Assembly (NCBI GenBank): GCA_003671185.1
Contig: QWPN01000116.1
Location: forward strand, 1 to 50,986
Direction of reading: 5' to 3'
Source of the DNA: Planctomycetota bacterium
GTDB lineage: Bacteria; Planctomycetota; Planctomycetia; Pirellulales; UBA1268
Length of the DNA: 50,986 bases
In this document: one piece after another, positions 44,294 through 50,986 of the stretch
Position numbering within the stretch: the first letter of the stretch is position 1
Layout of the letters: each line of letters starts with the position of its first letter
Program-made: the position numbers and the translations under genes
Notes under the pieces: generated by a model
What the model was told of the DNA's origin: nothing
What the model saw: the letters and a program-made list of their open reading frames with translations, nothing else
Databases searched by the model: none

Positions 44294-44848
44294 TTACAGC
44301 TCGCCCTTCACGGCCAGCTCGTGGAAGTAGTGCCCCACCTTCTTCTGGTTCTTGAGCAGCCAGTCGATCGAGGGTTCATTCCGCATCGCCTTGCCGATCG
44401 CCTTGGCCGTGGCCTCGCGGTGGGTGCGGAACAGCACCTCGTGGTCAATCTTCGTCTTGGGGTCGGCCGCAGCCGGGTCGAGCCACACGGCCACGATGAT
44501 GCCGATGTCGTTGACCTTCGACTTGGGAATGTCGCCCGCTCGCACCGCATCCAGCACCCCGTTGGCGATCGCCGCCTGCACGGTGCCCATGAGAATGTTC
44601 GTGTAGCGGGCATTGGGCGCCGTGTACTTGCTGACCATCAGCGTGGCCGGCCGCACCTGAACGTCGCTGTTGAGAATCGCCCACACGCGACTGTGCCCCT
44701 TCACCTGGTCGCCGATCAGGTTGGCGATGGCGTGGCCCACCGGGCCGTCGAGTTCACCGATCACCACCTCCGGCTCGGCCGCGCTCCAGGCCTCGTCGGC
44801 CTCCACCAGCGCCTCGCCCGTCCGCATCACGATCCGCTTGCCCGCCAT
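44294..44848 (-). CDS. Formaldehyde-activating-enzyme (Fae)-like protein with altered catalytic site
   Basis: 184 residues from ATG 44848. Fae couples formaldehyde to tetrahydromethanopterin; planctomycetes are among the bacteria with C1-pterin genes. Family pattern: GEALVEADE near the start, ELDGPVGHAIANLIGDQ, RPATLMVSKYTAPNARYTN, IPKSKVNDIGIIVAVWLDP, HREATAKAIGKAMRNEPS. The catalytic His of Methylobacterium Fae lies in a VAHIDLIIG context; the aligned stretch here reads AEPEVVIG, with Glu instead of His and a few extra residues before it. It is therefore probably a Fae homologue with different or no aldehyde activity. 15 bp ahead of rhaA. Confidence 0.8.
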   Translation of the reverse strand: MAGKRIVMRTGEALVEADEAWSAAEPEVVIGELDGPVGHAIANLIGDQVKGHSRVWAILNSDVQVRPATLMVSKYTAPNARYTNILMGTVQAAIANGVLDAVRAGDIPKSKVNDIGIIVAVWLDPAAADPKTKIDHEVLFRTHREATAKAIGKAMRNEPSIDWLLKNQKKVGHYFHELAVKGEL

Positions 44849-44991
44849 CGCTCGCCGTCCTTTCCTGCTGGAGCCTCGTGGAGCCGCCGCGTCGATACGA
44901 CGCAGGGGGAATTGTGCCGCCGCCGCCCAGAAACCACAAACCGGCCCATCTGCCGCCACAGGACCTCCATGCACCCCGTGAGCGCTCCGCT

Positions 44992-45822
44992 TCAGCGGGG
45001 ATCCGGGAGGCGGGCCAGGACGCGCAGCGGGCCGCCGCTGCCGCCGGCGATCTTCATGGGCAGCGCCGCCACGAAGGCCCCCTGCTCCGGCAGCCGGTGC
45101 AGGTCGGCGAGGTTCTCGAAGATCGGCACGTTCCCCTTGCACAACGCCACATGGGCGCCGAACAGCGTCGAAGGACCGTGGTCGATGCTCGCCGTATCGA
45201 TGCCGACCGCACGCACCCGCCGATGGTCGACGAGCCACTGCGCCGCCTGCGGCGACAGGCCGGGAAACCTGAGCAACGCGACGGCGTCGGGCCCCAGCGC
45301 CGCCGTGCCCAGGTAGGCCGTGCGATCAGACCACTTCTGCGACCAGCCCGTGCGCACGAGCACGATCACATCGACGAGCTGCCGGCCATGCCGCCGCTCC
45401 CAGGCCACAAGATCGTCGGTCGTGACTTCGTAGGCAGGATCGGCCGCGCACGCATCGGCCACGTCGATGACCGCCGCCTCGCCCACCAGACGGCCGGGCT
45501 CGATCTGGTCGGCCGTGTGTCGCCCTGCGGCGAAGTGCCGCGGCGCATCAAGATGCGTGCCGCCGTGCTCGGCGGTGGCGAAACGGTTGGCGGCGTAGTA
45601 GTAGCCCTTGGCAGTTGGACCGTTTTTGCCCTCCTCGAACTGAAAGCCCCGTTCCGTCGGCCAGTAGATGGTGGACTCGTCGAAGGCATGGGTGAGGTCG
45701 ATCCATGCGCCGGCGGCGAACCGGTCGACGAGCCGCTCCAGCGGCGCTGCGGACGGCGTGCAGCCCACGGCGGCGGCGCACACCGCCAACGTGGCGGGCC
45801 ACGACCGCCGGACGGAGTTCAC
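44992..45822 (-). CDS. Cyclase-family (kynurenine-formamidase-like) metal hydrolase, lipoprotein
   Basis: 276 residues, GTG start at 45822 overlapping the stop of the upstream gene (GTGA). The N-terminus has a short signal ending LAVCAAAVGCTPS, a probable lipobox Cys. The metal-binding motif HGGTHLDAPRHF of the cyclase family (PF04199-type) is intact, followed by a later acidic/His region DTASIDHGPST. Members hydrolyse N-formylkynurenine or other cyclic or formyl amides using zinc; the substrate here is not determined. The lipoprotein signal puts it in the periplasm or outer membrane, unlike cytosolic KynB. Confidence 0.82.
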   Translation of the reverse strand: MNSVRRSWPATLAVCAAAVGCTPSAAPLERLVDRFAAGAWIDLTHAFDESTIYWPTERGFQFEEGKNGPTAKGYYYAANRFATAEHGGTHLDAPRHFAAGRHTADQIEPGRLVGEAAVIDVADACAADPAYEVTTDDLVAWERRHGRQLVDVIVLVRTGWSQKWSDRTAYLGTAALGPDAVALLRFPGLSPQAAQWLVDHRRVRAVGIDTASIDHGPSTLFGAHVALCKGNVPIFENLADLHRLPEQGAFVAALPMKIAGGSGGPLRVLARLPDPR

Positions 45823-47084
45823 GGCGCGGCCCCGCTCTGCCCCGCGGCAGGTGCTGTGCCCGCCTTGTCGCCCTCGCCCGCCTTCTCACCCTTGGCGTCC
45901 TTGCCTCCCGCGGCATCCTTGTCGTTCACGCGCACCAGCAGCAACTGCTCCACCTTGCCCCCGTCCCGATGCACGAGAATCGTCGTCTGCTGCTGCGTCA
46001 GGTTGCTGAGGCCCGTCTCGTAGACCGGTTCTTTCTTGCCGCCCACGGTCCAGGCGGCACGCTGCGTCTTCTTGTCGACCTTGCCCGTGACGTTCATGGT
46101 CGAGTCGGAAACGGCGTCGTAGTAGGTACCGCGGAGCAGGCCGGCCTTGTCGATCGCCAGGCTCACGAAGGTGCTGGGGTTCGTCTCCTCCGAGCGGGCC
46201 AGCGCGAACACGCCCAGCGGCCGCCACTGGTCGTCGTCGGCCACCTTGGCGTCGGCGCCACCTTGGGCCGCGATGGCCGATGCCTGCTGGGCATACTCCT
46301 CCGCGGAGCCCACCCGACTGCCGAGAACGTACACGCCGTCATCCTGGTAGCAGACGTTCGTGCCGTAGTTGTATGTCACGGGAGCCGCGCCGTAGCCGCC
46401 CCAGCCAGCCAGATCGGCCCATGCCAGACCGGCCAGCATGCCCCAACCCCAGCCACCCCACCAGCCACCTGGCCACCAGCGGTCGAAGTGGGCCGCGTAC
46501 CAGCCGCGGCCGCCATACCAACCGCCCCGGTAGAAGTTGTTGCGGATCGCTGCGCCGCGGTCGGCCAGGCCCCTCGTGGTGTAAGGATGCACCGCGTCGC
46601 GCGCCAGTCCGTCGCGGCCCGGGCCCACGCCGGCGATCCGTTGGAAGTCGGCCCGCGACAGGTTGCCCGCGCCCGCAAAGTGGCCGGCCGCGAAAGCGCC
46701 GCCGTCGAGGGCACCACCGCCGTCCAGCCGGCCGGCTCCGTCGACTCGCCCATCGAGACCACGAGCACCATCGAGACCACGAGCACCATCGAGACCACGA
46801 GCACCATCGAGACCACGACCGCCATCGAGACCACGAGCACCATCGAGACCACGACCGCCATCGAGACCACGACCGCCATCGAAGCCACGACCGCCATCAA
46901 AGCCGCCCATGTGCATCCCACCACCACCGCCCATGTGCATGCCGCCCCCACCGTGCCCACCACCGCCACCGCCGTGCGCGACCGCCGGCAGAGGCAGGGC
47001 CACGTGGGCCGTCGCCGCGAATGCCGCGAGCACGACCCCGATGCGATTCACCCTCTGCTTCCGCGATCTGGCGTTTGCACGCAT
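45819..47084 (-). CDS. Secreted Gly-rich protein with RGLDG hexapeptide repeats
   Basis: 421 residues with a strong Shine-Dalgarno (AGGAGG) and a signal peptide (VVLAAFAATAHVALPLPAVA). The mature N-terminus is a Gly/His-rich stretch with GGGGMHMGG units, then about eight six-residue GARGLD/GGRGLD units encoded by an 18 bp tandem repeat. A Trp/Gly-rich region (WWPGGWWGGWGWGML) resembles the region found in some surface proteins of planctomycetes. The C-terminal half (~270-400) is a beta-rich domain (FVSLAIDKAGLLRGTYYD, NVTGKVDKKTQRAAWTV) seen next to such proteins. Function unknown. Coupled to the downstream hydrolase by GTGA. Confidence 0.75.
   Translation of the reverse strand: MRANARSRKQRVNRIGVVLAAFAATAHVALPLPAVAHGGGGGGHGGGGMHMGGGGGMHMGGFDGGRGFDGGRGLDGGRGLDGARGLDGGRGLDGARGLDGARGLDGARGLDGRVDGAGRLDGGGALDGGAFAAGHFAGAGNLSRADFQRIAGVGPGRDGLARDAVHPYTTRGLADRGAAIRNNFYRGGWYGGRGWYAAHFDRWWPGGWWGGWGWGMLAGLAWADLAGWGGYGAAPVTYNYGTNVCYQDDGVYVLGSRVGSAEEYAQQASAIAAQGGADAKVADDDQWRPLGVFALARSEETNPSTFVSLAIDKAGLLRGTYYDAVSDSTMNVTGKVDKKTQRAAWTVGGKKEPVYETGLSNLTQQQTTILVHRDGGKVEQLLLVRVNDKDAAGGKDAKGEKAGEGDKAGTAPAAGQSGAAP
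46751..46894 (-). repeat. 18 bp tandem repeat inside the Gly-rich protein gene
   Basis: Eight head-to-tail 18 bp units (plus-strand form CATCGAGACCACGAGCAC or CATCGAGACCACGACCGC) lie inside the coding sequence, with a degenerate ninth unit to 46912. Each unit is in frame and encodes six residues (GARGLD or GGRGLD), so copy number can change without frameshift. The two unit variants alternate irregularly, consistent with recent duplication by slippage or recombination. Confidence 0.92.
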
Positions 47085-47168
47085 CGTCCGTCCTCCTGGC
47101 TCGTGATCGTGATCAGTCTTCGGCCGTGGTCTGGCAACCGGGACGATCCGGCCACTCCACCCCGCCCG

Positions 47169-48101
47169 TCAATGGACCTTTCGCAGGTGCACGGGATCGC
47201 CATCCGGCAGCGGCACGCCGTCGATCGACCGCTCGATCGCGTGCATCGTGCAGTGGTTGTCCCCGCCCGGCACGATCACCTGCACCCAGCGCGACGACCG
47301 GCCCGACACGCTGTCAGACGGCGTTCCCACCATGCTGCGGTTGATCGTCGAGCCGTCGGCCTCCAACACGCCCTCGGCCCGGGCGCCCGTGGAGTCGAAC
47401 ACCCAGCAGCGCACAACCCCGCTGTCGCGGTCGGCGTGGATCACCTCCACGGCCTCTAGCGCCGGCCCCACCTTGGGCTTGATCTTGGTGCGGCCCAGGA
47501 TGCAGTAGCCACCCACGGTCTTCTCGTAGATCGCTTCCACCGCGGGGCCATCCGCTCCCTCCGACCGCCACGTGCCCAGCATCCAGTCGAGCTCGTCGAG
47601 CGCAGCGGCGTGGGCAGGCGCTACGAGCGACTCGGCCAGCCGCCACGTGCCCTCCTCCAAAACCCGTAGACTGGAAAACCGCGACTCGATCGGCTTCTCG
47701 CCGGGACGGCGCGTGAACCGCATCACTCCTGCCACCCGTGCCAGAGGCTCGGCGAGCACGTCGACGTCGGCGACTACGATCTGCAACGCGGCCTCCGGAT
47801 GCCGCTCCCGCCAGGCACGGATCGACGCCATGATCGCGTCCCGGCCCGCCAGTCGCGAACCGCCCTCGATCAATTCGGCCCCCGCCGACCACTGATCGGC
47901 CAGCGCCTTGAAGTCCTTCTTGTTGTAGGCGTCCGCGTAGGCGGCGGAAGCCTTGCGCACCTGATCGACGACGGCATCATCCGCGGCGACAGGAGCCCGA
48001 GTGAGCGTCACGAGGGCCGCCAAGGCGACGACCGCGCGGGCAACGCAGCGCAGCTGGCGGCGGAAACAGATCGGAAGATTGACCTGGATAGCCATGGGCA
48101 T
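47169..48101 (-). CDS. Secreted NTF2/SnoaL-like (DUF4440-type) protein
   Basis: 310 residues from ATG 48101 (ATG 48095 has better Shine-Dalgarno spacing and is a real alternative). Signal peptide VVALAALVTLTRAPVAADD. Residues ~40-165 match a SnoaL/NTF2-like fold (AYADAYNKKDFKALADQWSA, GRDAIMASIRAW). Residues ~165-310 form a second beta-rich domain beginning LDELDWMLGTWRSEGADGP, common in planctomycete secreted proteins. No catalytic residues recognised. Not obviously part of an operon; the next gene toward the 3' side is the PQQ-like gene on the same strand after a 131 bp gap. Confidence 0.78.
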   Translation of the reverse strand: MPMAIQVNLPICFRRQLRCVARAVVALAALVTLTRAPVAADDAVVDQVRKASAAYADAYNKKDFKALADQWSAGAELIEGGSRLAGRDAIMASIRAWRERHPEAALQIVVADVDVLAEPLARVAGVMRFTRRPGEKPIESRFSSLRVLEEGTWRLAESLVAPAHAAALDELDWMLGTWRSEGADGPAVEAIYEKTVGGYCILGRTKIKPKVGPALEAVEVIHADRDSGVVRCWVFDSTGARAEGVLEADGSTINRSMVGTPSDSVSGRSSRWVQVIVPGGDNHCTMHAIERSIDGVPLPDGDPVHLRKVH

Positions 48102-48232
48102 GTTCCTCTGCGAATCGACCCCGCCATCGGCGCCGCGGCCCGCCCGCCACTGCCGTCTGCGACAGCATACGGCACCGCCGCCGGACTTGCATCATCCTCA
48201 CCGGGCGATGCGATCGTCCACCCCGGCCGGCG

Positions 48233-49495
48233 TCACGGCGTTGCGTCGAGGGCCAGGATTCGGTCGACCGTGCGGAACACCATCCGGCCGCCTGCCACGG
48301 CCGGCGTGGCCCGGCACTCCGCTCCCAGCGGCGTCCGGCCCAGCACCTCGAAGACATCGCCGGCCGCGATCACCACCACCTCACCGTCGGCCGACACGTT
48401 GCGGATCGTGCCACCTACGGCGATCGGCGACGCCGAGAACGTGCCGCCCACGCGGCCCCGCCAGATCACCCGGCCCGTCGTCGGGTCGACGCAGGTCACC
48501 ACGCCGCGATCACCCCACAGGTAGAGGCGGTCGTCGACGTGCAGCGGCGTGGGCACGTAGGGGGCCACGCTGCGATCGAGTGCGAACGCCACCGCAGGCT
48601 CGATTCGTGGCTGGACCGCATTGCCCGCGCCTCCCGGCAACCGCAGGGCTACGAGCGTGTTGTCGCCGCCGCCGTCGCCGCAGGTGGCCACCACCAGCGG
48701 ACCGGCACGCACCGGGGACGACACGGCCCGCTTTGGCAGACAACGCCGCTCCCAAAGCACGCGCCCGTCACGGGGATCGACGCCGGTCAGGCCGTGCGCA
48801 GCGCTCGCCAGGATCACCTGCACGCTTCCTTCCACCTCGATGACGAGCGGCGTGGCGTAGCACGTCTTGCCGCTGTCGCGCCGCAACCGCCAGCGTTCGC
48901 GGCCCGTCGCCGTTTCCAGGGCCACGACCGCGCTCTGCCCATCCTGGTCATCCGGCACGATGAGCAGGTCGCCGCACACGGCCGGCGTGGCCCCGAAGCC
49001 GTGCTCGCCGGCATACGGCCCCAATTCGGCACGCCACCGTCCGGTGCCGTCGTGGGCTACGGCCTCGACGCGCAGACCATCGCTCACCGCCCACATCCAA
49101 TACACTCCCGAGTCGTCCACGGCCACCGATCCCGAGGCCGAACTGTTCTGGGCGTGATGCCGCTCGATCGGACCCGCGATCTCCCGATTCCAGGCCAGTC
49201 GCCCGTCGGCCAGACGGTGACAACTCACGAACCGCTTACCCGCCCCCTCGTCGGCGGAAGCCGTGAAGATCCGGCCCTGCCAGATCACCGGCGAGGCGTG
49301 CCCCCGGCCGGGCAGCGTTGCGGTCCACGCCCAATCGCGCTCGGTCCAGTACCGCGGAAACGCCCGCCCGCCCCCGTTGCCTGCGCCATCGCGGCCGCGC
49401 CACCGAGGCCACGGCTCCGCCTCGGCCGCGCCAGCCCGGCTGGAGACAACGCAACACAGCGCGACGAGCACAACGGCGAAGATACGCGGCGACAT
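48233..49495 (-). CDS. Secreted PQQ-type beta-propeller (BamB-like) protein
   Basis: 420 residues from ATG 49495. Signal peptide IFAVVLVALCCVVSSRAGAA, then repeated blades with the tryptophan-docking pattern: WPRWRGRDGAGN, HASPVIWQGRIFTASADEG, CHRLADGRLAWNREIAG, ALETATGRERWRLRR, VDPRDGRVLWERRC, VDPTTGRVIWRGRVGG. The WPRWRG.DG start is typical of the planctomycete PQQ-like propellers of unknown function. No quinone-binding catalytic Asp/Ca site is evident, so an enzyme role is not supported. Likely periplasmic binding or scaffold protein. Confidence 0.85.
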   Translation of the reverse strand: MSPRIFAVVLVALCCVVSSRAGAAEAEPWPRWRGRDGAGNGGGRAFPRYWTERDWAWTATLPGRGHASPVIWQGRIFTASADEGAGKRFVSCHRLADGRLAWNREIAGPIERHHAQNSSASGSVAVDDSGVYWMWAVSDGLRVEAVAHDGTGRWRAELGPYAGEHGFGATPAVCGDLLIVPDDQDGQSAVVALETATGRERWRLRRDSGKTCYATPLVIEVEGSVQVILASAAHGLTGVDPRDGRVLWERRCLPKRAVSSPVRAGPLVVATCGDGGGDNTLVALRLPGGAGNAVQPRIEPAVAFALDRSVAPYVPTPLHVDDRLYLWGDRGVVTCVDPTTGRVIWRGRVGGTFSASPIAVGGTIRNVSADGEVVVIAAGDVFEVLGRTPLGAECRATPAVAGGRMVFRTVDRILALDATP

Positions 49496-49746
49496 GGATT
49501 CGTTGTCTCGCGGGAAACGCTGTCCATCGTACCCCACGCGCTCACACGAGCCGAACACCGCTGCCGGCACGCCGCAGCACCCGCCGGCCAGCGCCCACTC
49601 GCCCGAGGGGTTCCGTGGCTGCGCTCCGTGCGGCTCGTGCGGAATCTGCCAAAGCCGCCGCCGTCGGGCCCTGGGGCAACGATTTTCGCGTCGCTCTGCC
49701 GATCTCAAACGAGCGTGGCGTCGTAGCAAGGAGTCATCACCACACC

Positions 49747-49980
49747 ATGCGCACCATCATGTACGCCGCCGTCACGACGGCTGGGCTGTTCGGCGCCGCG
49801 CTCGCCGAGGCCGCCAATTTCGATCCGCGTGTCATCACCTTTGGCGAAGCCCGCCAGGAAATTCAAAGCACGCCGGTTCTGCAGCGGCCCAACAGGCCTT
49901 TGCACATCTACGGCAACGCGGCCCGGCGTCGTCACCAACGCGGCGCCTCGGCCGGCCCCTCGGCCCGCACGCAGCGCTAG
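49747..49980 (+). CDS. Small secreted basic protein
   Basis: 77 residues. Signal peptide (MYAAVTTAGLFGAALAEA), then FDPRVITFGEARQEIQSTPVLQRPNRPLHIYGN and an Arg/His-rich C-terminus (ARRRHQRGA). An AAGGAG site lies about 11 bases upstream. No known family recognised. It is divergent from the PQQ-like gene (250 bp between) and its stop is immediately followed by repeat R1, which begins 3 nt later. Confidence 0.55.
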   Translation: MRTIMYAAVTTAGLFGAALAEAANFDPRVITFGEARQEIQSTPVLQRPNRPLHIYGNAARRRHQRGASAGPSARTQR

Positions 49981-49982
49981 CT

Positions 49983-50102
49983 GTCCTTGGAAAAAGTCAT
50001 CCTTGACCTTGTTCCACTTGGCCCAGCGGTGGAACGCCGAGGGTTTCCACGGTCGGCTCTCATCGCATCCTGCTCCGGCAGACTTGTTCCACAGTCTGCT
50101 AG
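49983..50102 (+). repeat. R1 dispersed repeat, full copy b
   Basis: 120 nt aligned with 29214-29333. Hairpins: TGGAA (49988-49992) with TTCCA (50012-50016); GTGGAA (50029-50034) with TTCCAC (50045-50050); GCAGAC (50078-50083) with GTCTGC (50094-50099). The first stem has an A-U pair where copy a has C-G, a compensatory change. It starts 2 nt after the stop of the small secreted protein gene. Confidence 0.85.
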
Positions 50103-50305
50103 AACCCGCTTGAACACGTCTGGCTGCCGGCGTGTCGCGCGGTCGTGCAAACACGAACCCGGCGCTGGAAAACTGGCTGGGCTGCGCACCGTTTCAGCCC
50201 CAAAACCCCCGTTGCCCCGGCCGACGCATTCTGCGAACGTCCCGCCACGGCAGCCAGAGGACCGCTGCCGTTGATCCGTCACTCTTTCGCAAGGGGATGT
50301 CGCAG

Positions 50306-50503
50306 ATGCGTACGGTTATCCTTCTCGGGCTCGTGGTGGGCGGACTGGTCGTGGCAGGCGCGATCCACATCACGCAGTCGGGCGATCACATCGAGATTTC
50401 TGTCGATAAGCAGAAGGTGGAGGCCGTGGCCGGCCAGGCCATTCGCGAGGGCGAAACGATCTTGCGGAATGCCGCCGCCCAAAACGCAACCCAGGCCAAG
50501 TGA
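50306..50503 (+). CDS. Small single-pass membrane protein
   Basis: 65 residues from ATG 50306 (AAGGGG ends 9 nt upstream; an in-frame ATG at 50297 is too close to it). N-terminal helix VILLGLVVGGLVVAGAIHI, then a short beta/helix region (QSGDHIEISVDKQKVEAVAG) and a helical Ala-rich end. No known family recognised. The 203 bp before it shows no other feature. Likely an anchored cytoplasmic-membrane protein. Confidence 0.55.
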   Translation: MRTVILLGLVVGGLVVAGAIHITQSGDHIEISVDKQKVEAVAGQAIREGETILRNAAAQNATQAK

Positions 50504-50511
50504 TTCGCCAT

Positions 50512-50986
50512 TCAGCGTTTGAACCGGTGCACGGGCTCGACGAGCGCGAGCCCGTGCACCCTGTATTCGGCGCCGGATCGCGTGTCGAAGCACTGTCGGC
50601 GGCTGCGAAGACGCCGTGCCGCGCGGAACACGGCCCCCGTCTCAATGCGAAAGAGTGCGCCCTCGGCAAGGTCTTCCACTCGCGCCCGGCCTGCGACTGG
50701 GGCATCGTAGCGGGCCAGCGTTAACAGCAGCGTGCGGTCGCTGCAGGTGGCGGCGCGAGGGCTTTGCAATGACCGCGACAGGGCGAACGCCACGTCGTCG
50801 GGAAGCACGCCAGCCGACACCACCGGCTCGATCATGCCGGCGAAGGCCCGCTGCCACTCCGGCCCGTGAGGCCGCAGGCGCCGCCGCAGGCCGCGGTGCG
50901 CGTCCCAGGCCGCTGCATGGGCAAGTTCGTGGAGCAGCGTCGTCAGAAATGCATAAGGGTTGAGGTCCTCATTGATGGAGATGCGG
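50512..50986 (-). CDS. SprT-like zinc metalloprotease domain protein (5' end outside window)
   Basis: The frame is open to the window edge; the first complete codons read RISINEDLNPYAFLTTLL. The HExxH zinc motif HELAHAAAWDAH is followed by the HGPEWQRAFAGM segment, the SprT signature that supplies the third ligand region. Downstream residues to the stop (~110, ending EYRVHGLALVEPVHRFKR) would be a C-terminal region; a Cys4 zinc ribbon, common in SprT proteins, is not seen. Probable cytosolic protease-like or DNA-associated protein. An internal ATG at 50835 would drop the motif, so it is not the start. Confidence 0.85.
   Translation of the reverse strand, partial: RISINEDLNPYAFLTTLLHELAHAAAWDAHRGLRRRLRPHGPEWQRAFAGMIEPVVSAGVLPDDVAFALSRSLQSPRAATCSDRTLLLTLARYDAPVAGRARVEDLAEGALFRIETGAVFRAARRLRSRRQCFDTRSGAEYRVHGLALVEPVHRFKR

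Noticed and set aside
43607..45316. 569-codon plus-strand frame opposite the rhamnose isomerase, Fae and cyclase genes
   Set aside because: Antisense shadow of three well-supported genes; composition lacks any domain pattern.
46751..46894. Tandem repeat considered as a CRISPR array
   Set aside because: The units are contiguous with no spacers, are 18 bp, and lie in frame inside a protein gene.
1..50986. tRNA, rRNA and riboswitch search by eye
   Set aside because: No T-loop/acceptor combination or known aptamer pattern was recognised outside coding genes. A tRNA or covariance-model scan would be needed to exclude weak cases.

Overview
This is a 51 kb GC-rich chromosomal window, most likely from a planctomycete. 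The pointers are a prepilin-like DUF1559 gene paired with a carboxypeptidase-regulatory-type lipoprotein, an Anbu proteasome-homologue cluster, an ole long-chain hydrocarbon cluster, a formaldehyde-activating-enzyme homologue, and IS630 and IS4 insertion-sequence traces. Placement below phylum (possibly Pirellulales) is a guess. I saw no tRNA, rRNA or CRISPR array.

Layout. 1-2.8 kb: the 3' part of an ActP-like Na+/solute symporter facing an outer-membrane channel-like gene. 2.9-9.2 kb: an Anbu cluster. The proteasome-like protease is divergent from an operon of ATP-grasp, alpha-E and transglutaminase genes, followed by a glutaminase-STAS-cNMP-binding fusion. 9.3-14.0 kb: oleA, a fused oleBC, and oleD, with a divergent sulfotransferase and a GGQ release-factor-like gene. 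16.3-17.3 kb: an IS630-type element. 17.5-20.4 kb: a broken DUF1559 gene, its small lipoprotein partner and a HAMP-less chemoreceptor. 20.6-28.9 kb: an accessory membrane cluster. It holds two tandem P-type-ATPase-like proteins (one with all catalytic motifs, one with every catalytic motif lost), small glycine-rich membrane proteins, an EcsC-family protein and a thioredoxin-fold protein without CxxC. 28.95-29.33 kb: an island of dispersed repeats with a group II intron domain V-like fragment. 29.3-41.6 kb: mostly housekeeping and stress genes (esterase, RNase III, HtrA protease, pdxJ, alkaline phosphatase, PEP carboxylase, phosphofructokinase, rhodanese). 41.7-42.9 kb: a decayed IS4-type transposase plus a second repeat copy. 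43-49.5 kb: L-rhamnose isomerase, a Fae-like protein, a cyclase-family hydrolase coupled to a Gly-rich repeat protein, an NTF2-like protein and a PQQ-type beta-propeller protein. 49.7-51 kb: two small secreted or membrane proteins, a repeat copy, and a SprT-like metalloprotease cut by the window edge.

The best candidate for an undescribed system is 20.6-28.9 kb. The core genes overlap by ATGA junctions (P-ATPase, dead P-ATPase, small TM protein, EcsC). They are preceded by a small glycine-zipper-like protein resembling the P-ATPase-associated chaperones of mycobacteria, and flanked by two paralogous small membrane proteins. I infer a membrane transport platform in which an active P-ATPase pairs with a pseudo-ATPase; the substrate is unknown. 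Two families of dispersed repeats (R1, three copies, about 120 nt; R2, two copies, about 170 nt) have conserved inverted repeats, and R1 shows one compensatory base-pair change, so they look like structured RNA or REP-like elements. One end of R1 coincides with the stop codon of the neighbouring gene in two of its three copies.
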